Below, piece by piece: positions 48,168 through 54,256 of a stretch of 54,256 bases of DNA. Each line of letters starts with the position of its first letter. The first letter of the stretch is position 1. A program made the position numbers and the translations under genes. Where the stretch lies: positions 1 to 54,256 of the IMG/VR virus record IMGVR_UViG_3300030328_001943, one strand, 5' to 3'. The stretch is from a virus. The notes under the pieces are model-generated. The model was not told the origin of the DNA and made no database searches. It saw nothing but the letters and a program-made list of their open reading frames with translations.

Positions 48168-48752
48168 TTAAGCTAAGCCAGCGCCTTTAACGCCCATTAT
48201 GTGATTTTGAATTACTACAAGCACATTAGTATTCGCTGAACCAACATCTGAATTATCAGGATCTTCTGATATATCAATTGCTTTCAACGGCAACGTAGTA
48301 GCTGTAGCCCCTGTGGTGACGTCTAATTCTGCGCCTGATTGGCCAGTGATAGTACTTGAACTGTTTGTATAAACAATATCAAAGTTACCGAACAAGTCAG
48401 CAACTGGGAAAGTATCATCAGCTTGGATTTCATACACAACATCAGGATCGTCAATTACAAAAGCGATAATGTCTGAAGCATTAGTGCTCGCTGGATAGTG
48501 AGCGCTAAAGACCTGTTCGCTTGTTGTAGGATCGGTATATTGACACCCTTGAAAAACTCCAACTATAGGAACTGTTCCGCCATCAGCGTGGATTTCTACA
48601 CCCCCACCAGTGACTTGAGCAACCATATCTCCTGTGAAGATACTGGTTCCATAGTTTGCAGCGATTCTATATCTGTTTGTTCCACCAGATAAAGGAGCAC
48701 CACTTAGTTTTTTAACAGGTTTCATACCGAATGAAGCATCTTTATTTGCCAT
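48168..48752 (-). CDS. Putative capsid decoration/head protein (194 aa)
   Basis: The start MANKDASFGMKPVKKLSGAP, TNRYRIAANYGTSIFTGDMV and IVGVFQGCQYTDPTTSEQVF form a beta-rich protein frequently encoded just before the major capsid protein in marine phages. It probably sits on the capsid surface, though no function is proven. The 12-bp gap to the capsid gene holds the capsid ribosome-binding site. Confidence 0.65.
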   Translation of the reverse strand: MANKDASFGMKPVKKLSGAPLSGGTNRYRIAANYGTSIFTGDMVAQVTGGGVEIHADGGTVPIVGVFQGCQYTDPTTSEQVFSAHYPASTNASDIIAFVIDDPDVVYEIQADDTFPVADLFGNFDIVYTNSSSTITGQSGAELDVTTGATATTLPLKAIDISEDPDNSDVGSANTNVLVVIQNHIMGVKGAGLA

Positions 48753-48796
48753 TTTAATTACCTATATTGTTAAAAATATTTTTCAGTAGAAAAAGA

Positions 48797-49270
48797 TTAA
48801 GATCTTTCACCACCACCAAAAGTAACGCTTGAACTTCTCTTCGGATTTAAAATCGGAGAAGATGGGTCAGATTCCTTCATCAAATCATTATCAATTGCAT
48901 CTTGTTGCATTTGGGCGCGGCTAGAAAAATAAGCGTTTCTTTCTTCGCGTATCTCATTTGGAATCTTTGCCAAAAGCAGTCCACCCACAGCAATAACACC
49001 TGCGTGCTTTCCATCGTCCATAGTAGGAAGCTCAAAGTCTCCAATCTCTTCTTTGCGTACGAGTTCAAAACCCTCACGCAATCTAGACATTACATTCTTT
49101 TTATCTTCCTGACCAACGATTTCAGCCCTAATCCACCTGTAAGTATAACCCTCAGGGGCTGGTGGTGTTTCTAACATTGATGGGGGACGCCATCTTTTGC
49201 GAGTCTCACTATCGGCTCGTGTGCTTGCAGAACGAGGAGTTCTGTTGGTTGAATCTGTTTTTTCTACCAT
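48797..49270 (-). CDS. Hypothetical head-region protein (157 aa)
   Basis: The core YTYRWIRAEIVGQEDKKNVM, RLREGFELVRKEEI, and HAGVIAVGGLLLAKIPNEIR is a conserved marine-phage pattern near scaffold and capsid genes. The N terminus is Ser/Thr/Arg-rich (TNRTPRSASTRADS) and the C terminus ends with PKRSSSVTFGGGERS. It is 7 bases from the scaffold gene. Possibly a capsid or assembly protein. Confidence 0.6.
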   Translation of the reverse strand: MVEKTDSTNRTPRSASTRADSETRKRWRPPSMLETPPAPEGYTYRWIRAEIVGQEDKKNVMSRLREGFELVRKEEIGDFELPTMDDGKHAGVIAVGGLLLAKIPNEIREERNAYFSSRAQMQQDAIDNDLMKESDPSSPILNPKRSSSVTFGGGERS

Positions 49271-49277
49271 TTTTTTA

Positions 49278-50246
49278 TTACCTCTTATATTTTGCGTACT
49301 CTGTAAGGGGTACGTCTAATTTTTTAGCCATTTGGACTTCAGATGGCGTTAATCGAACTTGTCTTTTACCGCCAGCTTTTGAATCTGCCCTATTGGCTGA
49401 TGCAACTTTTTGTGTTGCATTTTTTTGTGTTCTTTGTCCATAAATTTCATCTTGGACTCTTTTATCTAACTCTGAATAATAATTTTGTGGATTATAATCA
49501 GGGTGAGTATTTTCATTAGACATTAATTCCATATGAATGTCCATAGCTTTTTCTGTTTCTGGATTTGCTGGAACGTAACCCTCAGGCCCAGTATGACCAT
49601 ACTTTCTTAACTCTGCCTGATTATTAGAATATCTAAGTTGCCAAAAATCTTGTTTAGAAATCCAGTCTTGTGCTTCTTGTGATGGAACAGGAGTTTGTAT
49701 TTGATTTGCAAATACTTGATTAAATTGATCATCTAAATTAACAGGTTCCTGGTTAGAGATGTTGTTTTTTGCTTCTTTAAGTTTATTTTCCTCACCAGTA
49801 ATCCTAGTCAATATATCTAAAGCTTTTGTTTGTTTTGCAGTATCGCCATCTGCAATTGCATCTTCCAAGGCTTTTTGTGTTTGAGCCCTTTGTGATTCTA
49901 GTTTGGATTCAGCCTCTGATAGATAATTTTTTTCATAAGCAGCAGAATTTTGTTGTAAAGATTGATATTTATCTTTTAATTCTTTTGCATAGTTAAATGC
50001 GTATTCTTGACCTCTTTCAGCTTCACGCCATTTTTTTGTTAAATCGTTTATTCTTTTTTGAACACCTTTAGAATAATCTTCTAACTCTTCTTTTGATTCT
50101 GTTGCTTTTTCTTCAACAACATCTTCTGCAGTTTCTTCTACTACTTCTATTTCTTCTTCTTTTTCTACAGGATCTTCCTGTGGAGCATCTAGATCAATAA
50201 TTTGATCTTCTGCTTCTGTATTTTCTACTTTATTTTCTTCTAGCAT
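49278..50246 (-). CDS. Scaffolding protein (322 aa)
   Basis: The first 65 residues are extremely acidic. A long Lys/Glu/Gln coiled coil follows (residues about 65-160). The C terminus, QVRLTPSEVQMAKKLDVPLT then EYAKYKR, is a small helical motif typical of phage scaffold ends that bind capsid protein. Position between the co-chaperonin and capsid genes fits. It should fill the procapsid and leave before DNA packaging. Confidence 0.75.
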   Translation of the reverse strand: MLEENKVENTEAEDQIIDLDAPQEDPVEKEEEIEVVEETAEDVVEEKATESKEELEDYSKGVQKRINDLTKKWREAERGQEYAFNYAKELKDKYQSLQQNSAAYEKNYLSEAESKLESQRAQTQKALEDAIADGDTAKQTKALDILTRITGEENKLKEAKNNISNQEPVNLDDQFNQVFANQIQTPVPSQEAQDWISKQDFWQLRYSNNQAELRKYGHTGPEGYVPANPETEKAMDIHMELMSNENTHPDYNPQNYYSELDKRVQDEIYGQRTQKNATQKVASANRADSKAGGKRQVRLTPSEVQMAKKLDVPLTEYAKYKR

Positions 50247-50258
50247 AATTACCTTATG

Positions 50259-50720
50259 TTACAGCGTGACAATATCATCTGGATCTGCGATCGTAGCGAT
50301 AACCTCATCATCGTTAATAATACGGCACTCAGCATTATCGCCTAGTTTAAAGCGTGCTCCTGCGTACCTCCCAATCAAAACCCATTGTTTTTCTTGACAC
50401 CAAGGTTTTGAACCAAATTTAGTTGTATCTGTATAACAAAGTGGACCCATTTTTACTACATAAGCTACTACCGAGGCCAAGGCTTCTCTATCTACCGTAT
50501 CTTTAACTAACTCTATACCGCCTTTACTTACACCTCTGCCTCTGTAAGGCAATATTAATATTCTCCAACCAGCAGGTTCTGGCATACGGTCTAATAGTGA
50601 TTGTTTTAATAAAGTTGGATCTAAAACTCTATCTTCCGCTGTAACGAAAGCTTTTTGAACTTCTGATTTTTTTTTGTTGTTTTCTGCGGCAATATGGTCA
50701 GGAACTATTACTTTCTTCAT
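50259..50720 (-). CDS. GroES-like co-chaperonin (153 aa)
   Basis: The segment MPEPAGWRILILPYRGRGVS, KGGIELV and later VVAYVVKMGPLCY, then WVLIGRYAGARFKLGDNAEC and RIINDDEVIATI follows the GroES barrel with its mobile loop, as found in phage capsid co-chaperonins. An N-terminal helical extension of about 45 residues makes it longer than host GroES (about 97 aa). Lying between portal and scaffold genes, it probably helps host GroEL fold the capsid protein. Confidence 0.8.
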   Translation of the reverse strand: MKKVIVPDHIAAENNKKKSEVQKAFVTAEDRVLDPTLLKQSLLDRMPEPAGWRILILPYRGRGVSKGGIELVKDTVDREALASVVAYVVKMGPLCYTDTTKFGSKPWCQEKQWVLIGRYAGARFKLGDNAECRIINDDEVIATIADPDDIVTL

Positions 50721-50904
50721 CTTGCATTATTTTCCCTAGCAGCTCTCTATATGTATTTTCTGCGTCAACTAGAGAACTGTAACGTCCACGCAGATATTGA
50801 TACTGATCAAAATCTTTTACACCAGCTAACATGGTATCAGTAATATCTTCTTTTTTTTGTTTTACTTCTTTAAAGAATTTATTACTTACCCACTCTACTG
50901 ACAT
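50698..50904 (-). CDS. Small conserved helical protein (68 aa)
   Basis: EWVSNKFFKEVKQKKEDITD, MLAGVKDFDQYQYLRGRY and SLVDAENTYRELL form a pattern I know from small phage genes near portal and scaffold genes. It overlaps the co-chaperonin gene by 23 bases. Function unknown; helical and likely assembly-related. Confidence 0.6.
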   Translation of the reverse strand: MSVEWVSNKFFKEVKQKKEDITDTMLAGVKDFDQYQYLRGRYSSLVDAENTYRELLGKIMQDEESNSS

Positions 50905-51110
50905 TAATAAATACCAGAGAATTTGCCACCAAATTCAGCAGCGCCCATACCCCTAGCTTTACCTTTACCCATACCTGGTTTTGGATTGGTATCGGCTGAA
51001 AAAGTACTTTCATCAGTCTTAAAAGATACGGAACCTTTGTTACCGTAATCTTGTTTACCTTTCTTAATTTTAGGTTCAGATAAATTTTTAATATTAGTTT
51101 TTTTAATCAT
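50904..51110 (-). CDS. Small basic protein with Gly-rich end (68 aa)
   Basis: The Lys-rich N terminus (KKTNIKNLSEPKIKKGKQDY) is followed by GMGKGKARGMGAAEFGGKF. The KGKARGMGAA tag occurs in small basic virion proteins of marine phages. It begins 40 bases after the portal stop and shares one base with the next gene. Role unknown. Confidence 0.6.
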   Translation of the reverse strand: MIKKTNIKNLSEPKIKKGKQDYGNKGSVSFKTDESTFSADTNPKPGMGKGKARGMGAAEFGGKFSGIY

Positions 51111-51149
51111 TTTGTAATTTTGGATAAATTTTTTTTAATTTGCAACCTT

Positions 51150-53615
51150 TTAACTATTTTTCTTAAACATATTTAACATTTGCATTTCTTTTTGTTGAGC
51201 TAATCTTGCTCTTGCCGTTGCATCTTTTATGTCTGCGATCTCTTCTTGGGTATCTATTCGTTCTCTGTCTACCTGATCTCTACGCAAAGATTCTTCAACT
51301 CGACGTTGTTGATCTACTTGGAATTGTTGTTGTTCTTGAGCCAACTCTTGACCTTTCAAAGCAAGTTCTTGTTTTCTTATTGCGACAAGTGGATCTTCGT
51401 CTTGTGGTGCAGATATTTGATTTGTGTATTCGATCATTAACTCACTTAATATCGGAGCAGAAAATTGTGCTAACAAATCATTTGCTTGTGTTAATAAAGG
51501 TATAGCCTCAGCGTCTGGCAATTGTTCAGATTGTTGAATTAGTTGTTGATACTGATTTAATACCTCAGGAGGCATTTGTTGTTGTGCTAAACCATCAGCT
51601 TTCATTTGTAAATGTTGCATGATGTGCGAATGTATTAAAGCCTGTACTTGTGCGTTCATTTGCACAGGCGGGGTATTTAATAAACTCATATGCACAGAAA
51701 TATGAGCATCGTGATTTTGTTGAGGAAAAGCTTGAGCTGGCGTACCCATAAGCAAACCATTATTTTCAATTCCAGCTTCAGTTGGGCGTGGTTGTGCATC
51801 AGGAGGTGGCATTAATAATTGATCTATATTATCCACACCTATAGCAGCATACATTCGACGATAGGATTCATGAATACCTTGTGGGCCATGAACTGAGGGA
51901 TTTGATTGTACCAACTGCATTAGTTCTTGTGCCATAGCAATCCTTTGTGAGGTGCTAAATATATCAGGATTGCTAACAGGTATAATATCAACCCTATCGT
52001 CAAAATCTGAAACTTTCACATTTAAATTACCGTTAGCTGTCATGTACGGATATTCTGGCGGTAATGAGTCTTTGAATATTTCTGCTAACAGTTTAAATTC
52101 TTTCTTTTGTGCGTTGTGTAATCTTTTGTGTATAGCTGACAAAACTTTTGTAGATCTTTCTAGTAATGCAAGTGTTGTGCCTACTGGAGCATTAGGATTG
52201 CCTTGACCTGTATTTATTTCTGCTATAGACGCAAACTTTTGACCAGAATCAACCAATATACCTAGAAGGTTAAGCAAAGTACCGCTTGGTTCTTTGAAAG
52301 GCAACGGTTGTATAGATTCTCTCAAAGATCCGCCAGGGGCATCTACATCTCTAAACTCTCCAGGCTGTATAGGGGTGTCCTCATCCCTAATTCTAATACC
52401 TCTTGTCTTGAACCCAGCAGGTAGGTTAGCAAGGGTACCTGCATCGATTAATTGCCTTAATATTGACGTAGATGCCTTTGACAATCCTCCGATCATATGT
52501 GTTAGACCGAAACCATAAAATCCTAAACCAGGTAAAAATTTAAAATGAACAAAATATTCAATTTTATTTTTTAATGGATCTTCTTCTTTAAAATTTCTGC
52601 GTATAGATAAAACTTTATCGTTGTAAGAATCTATCGTAACTATGTAAGGTAATTTAACGCCTGTAAATTCTCCATTTTCATTTACATCCTCAAAACCTGG
52701 CAAGTCTAAATTACAGTGAACTTCGTATAAATTTGCTACTTCATCACCGTCGTATTGTGACTGAATACCAGATAGCTCATCTATTTCTTCTTTAACTTGA
52801 GATCCTGCATCTAAATCACCCTGACCTGTATCAAACATTCTGTAGAATCCAATAGCTTGAAGTTTTCTTACTTCATTTTCTGGCATTTTTATAATGTTAG
52901 TAATTCTAGGACATGATTCTAAATCTGTAGTGTAGTAAGGAACTACTAAATCTTCGGGTGCTACAAATTTTGATATGGCTCTACCAAGAGTTTCATCATA
53001 ATAAACTTTTTTAAATGCAGATCCTGCTAAAGGTAAATAAAATAAAAGTTGATCTAATTCTTCGTCAAACTCTTGCATGACATGAACTATTTGATAATTC
53101 ATAAACTCTTGAACTCTTTGAGCTTGTTCTTCAATCACAGAGTTATAATCACCAATTACTTGACTTTTGACTGGTCCTCCACTAGGGAATAATTCTTTGT
53201 AGGCCTGAGCTTGGAAAGTGGTGACAGCTTCTCCTAGTAATGGATGTATTACACCTGAAGCGCCCTCAAATGGTTCGCTTCTTTCATCATCAAACTTCAT
53301 GCCCAAATATTTAAGGCCGTCAGTATATGTATTTTCCCAATCTTCTCGTGCTGCTTTGTCTTTTTCTATTGAGCCTACTAGGTTTGATGCTATCTCTTGC
53401 AAGTCTCTTTCATCTAATAATTCAGCTAAATTATCTTCAAAGTTATTTTCAATAGGCATATCAACTTGACCTAAAATAGCTCCACCATCTTCAGTCATAG
53501 TGACATTTGGATCTTCTTCTTCTAGAACTTCTACAACAGTATTAAGTTCATCTTGTTCTTGGGAAACAGATTTAGTTACGTCTACTGGTATGTCTCTTTG
53601 ATTTTCAATAGCCAT
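51150..53615 (-). CDS. Portal protein, P22-like (821 aa)
   Basis: This is the DNA entry ring at the capsid vertex. The protein has the P22/SU10-like layout: an acidic N terminus, YTDGLKYLGMKFDDERSEPF, KVYYDETLGRAISKFVAPED, FVHFKFLPGLGFYGFGLTHM and IGGLSKASTSILRQLIDAG. After that come the DIIPVSNPDIFSTSQRIAMA stem/clip region and a long Gln-rich helix at the C terminus (residues about 690-815), forming a barrel. It starts in a TAATG overlap with the upstream gene. Two adaptor-like genes lie downstream. Confidence 0.88.
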   Translation of the reverse strand: MAIENQRDIPVDVTKSVSQEQDELNTVVEVLEEEDPNVTMTEDGGAILGQVDMPIENNFEDNLAELLDERDLQEIASNLVGSIEKDKAAREDWENTYTDGLKYLGMKFDDERSEPFEGASGVIHPLLGEAVTTFQAQAYKELFPSGGPVKSQVIGDYNSVIEEQAQRVQEFMNYQIVHVMQEFDEELDQLLFYLPLAGSAFKKVYYDETLGRAISKFVAPEDLVVPYYTTDLESCPRITNIIKMPENEVRKLQAIGFYRMFDTGQGDLDAGSQVKEEIDELSGIQSQYDGDEVANLYEVHCNLDLPGFEDVNENGEFTGVKLPYIVTIDSYNDKVLSIRRNFKEEDPLKNKIEYFVHFKFLPGLGFYGFGLTHMIGGLSKASTSILRQLIDAGTLANLPAGFKTRGIRIRDEDTPIQPGEFRDVDAPGGSLRESIQPLPFKEPSGTLLNLLGILVDSGQKFASIAEINTGQGNPNAPVGTTLALLERSTKVLSAIHKRLHNAQKKEFKLLAEIFKDSLPPEYPYMTANGNLNVKVSDFDDRVDIIPVSNPDIFSTSQRIAMAQELMQLVQSNPSVHGPQGIHESYRRMYAAIGVDNIDQLLMPPPDAQPRPTEAGIENNGLLMGTPAQAFPQQNHDAHISVHMSLLNTPPVQMNAQVQALIHSHIMQHLQMKADGLAQQQMPPEVLNQYQQLIQQSEQLPDAEAIPLLTQANDLLAQFSAPILSELMIEYTNQISAPQDEDPLVAIRKQELALKGQELAQEQQQFQVDQQRRVEESLRRDQVDRERIDTQEEIADIKDATARARLAQQKEMQMLNMFKKNS

Positions 53616-53809
53616 TAGTGTAATACCCTCGGCTCTATTTCATCACCGTGTTCTATACTGTGATAAATTTTATCTTTAATCTCACCTACTAATCTAACAT
53701 TAAAATCTTCAGCTTGATTTATAGCTTCTTCAAAAGTTTTTGCAATCACTATGGGACCATCAATAGTCTGACCATTTTTTACATACTCAGTTATAAAAAA
53801 TCTATACAT
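53615..53809 (-). CDS. Small protein (64 aa), paralog of the 58-aa lysis-region gene
   Basis: MYRFFITEYVKNGQTIDGPI followed by AKTFEEAINQAEDFN and VRLVGEI aligns with the 58-aa protein at 31242-31418. The start is the ATG in a TGATG overlap with the terminase stop; a TTG one codon earlier is an alternative. It lies between terL and portal genes, where small unknown genes are common. Confidence 0.6.
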   Translation of the reverse strand: MYRFFITEYVKNGQTIDGPIVIAKTFEEAINQAEDFNVRLVGEIKDKIYHSIEHGDEIEPRVLH

Positions 53810-54256
53810 CAATAATATTCTCGTTTGATAGGTAAGCGATCTCTATCTTCATAATCATCTGACAATGAAACTAAACCACCTTCCCTAAATCTCATCATAG
53901 CTTGAGTCATAGTATCACATAAATCATCATTTGCTCCAAACGGAAAAGATGCACACTCTTCTATCATTTCTTGAGCAAAGCTTTTGTAACTTGGAGCCCA
54001 AACTAAACCACTTTCAAATATTGGTGCAACAGAGTGCATACGAGAGTGTTTGTCATGGCCGCGAGTAGGAGAATAATTAACCACAGGTATGCCTAATCTT
54101 CTAAGCTCATGCGTTAATGGTGTTCCACTTGCTTTACTTTCAATTAACACCATATCTGGCTCCCAATACTGATATTCTTGATAAGCTAACTTTTTAAGTT
54201 CTGGAAAATCTAATCTAGTTCTTTGACAGTCAAGTAAAATAATTGAATCAGGCGCA
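53809..54256 (-). CDS. terL: Terminase large subunit, C-terminal part (continues from position 1)
   Basis: The nuclease domain carries VLIESKASGTPLTHELRRLG and FPFGANDDLCDTMTQAM. The latter is the catalytic D-D-x-x-D-x-x-x-x-A end of headful terminases, at residue about 450 of the joined protein. An internal Met at 54153 is not the start, because the frame continues past the window end. The tail FREGGLVSL carries the GG tag seen in other virion-region proteins here. The last 102 bases duplicate those at the left end. Confidence 0.95.
   Translation of the reverse strand, partial: APDSIILLDCQRTRLDFPELKKLAYQEYQYWEPDMVLIESKASGTPLTHELRRLGIPVVNYSPTRGHDKHSRMHSVAPIFESGLVWAPSYKSFAQEMIEECASFPFGANDDLCDTMTQAMMRFREGGLVSLSDDYEDRDRLPIKREYY
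54155..54256. repeat. Terminal direct overlap, right copy (matches 1-102)
   Basis: 101 of 102 bases match the left end. The one difference (C at 54253) lies four bases from the edge, which suits either a read-end error or population variation. It is removed when the circle is closed, leaving about 54,154 bp. Confidence 0.95.

Overview
The window is an essentially complete, circularly closed genome of a tailed double-stranded DNA phage. The last 102 bases repeat the first 102 with one mismatch, and the large terminase gene runs across the junction, so the non-redundant length is about 54,154 bp. The sequence is AT-rich throughout. It carries many protein types I associate with phages of low-GC marine bacteria: conserved small basic virion proteins, tail proteins with lectin-like domains, a viral co-chaperonin and a cupredoxin-like virion domain. 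A SAR11-like or other marine alphaproteobacterial host is a reasonable inference but is not shown by the sequence. A P22-like portal, two gp4-like adaptor proteins, a gp10-like tail protein, large ejection-type proteins and the lack of an obvious tape measure or tail tube point to a short-tailed (podovirus-like) particle. I see no integrase, DNA polymerase, RNA polymerase, tRNA, CRISPR array or insertion sequence.

Layout. (1) Minus strand, 5.56 kb leftward through the junction and on down to 19.4 kb: the late region. It reads three putative virion proteins (99, 397 and 983 aa), large terminase, portal, small proteins, GroES-like co-chaperonin, scaffold, capsid proteins and a strong terminator. 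It continues with basic small proteins, adaptors, a cupredoxin-domain protein, tail fibers, a secreted-protein cassette, a holin/spanin/nuclease/lysozyme lysis cassette, the gp10-like tail protein and four large putative ejection proteins. Almost every gene overlaps or abuts the next. (2) Minus strand, 5.9-7.8 kb: five small early-type genes in separate units. Two of the units, and the nearby late-operon start, are followed or preceded by strong hairpin terminators and repeated intergenic elements. (3) Plus strand, 8.35-9.98 kb: a tight operon of small unknown genes followed by a candidate structured RNA. (4) Minus strand, 10.2-12.2 kb: small terminase subunit, a SET-domain protein and small unknowns. 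(5) Plus strand, 12.3-14.9 kb: PD-(D/E)XK exonuclease, DUF3310 protein, small proteins and a PAPS-reductase-like PP-loop enzyme. (6) Minus strand, 14.9-16.2 kb: AAA ATPase (Sak4-like) plus DUF669 protein. (7) Plus strand, 16.27-19.4 kb: HTH regulator, a PrimPol-helicase fusion, a PD-(D/E)XK nuclease and a small protein.

How the genes work together. The PrimPol-helicase fusion probably primes and unwinds the genome for a host polymerase. The exonuclease, Sak4-like ATPase and DUF669 protein form a recombination-dependent replication set. Headful-type packaging by TerS/TerL fills a P22-like procapsid. Holin-like proteins, spanins and a GH24 lysozyme release progeny.

Most interesting signals. 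A short dyad, TTTAC-N5-GTAAA, lies on the promoters of five transcription units. A tandem pair 22 bp apart covers the divergent promoters between the HTH gene and the recombinase operon, which looks like a phage-specific repressor regulon. A second repeated module (CCCGAT repeats, a TTAGGTGT motif and GCGCGCGC palindromes) lies upstream of successive small genes. A candidate structured RNA lies at about 9.99-10.17 kb.
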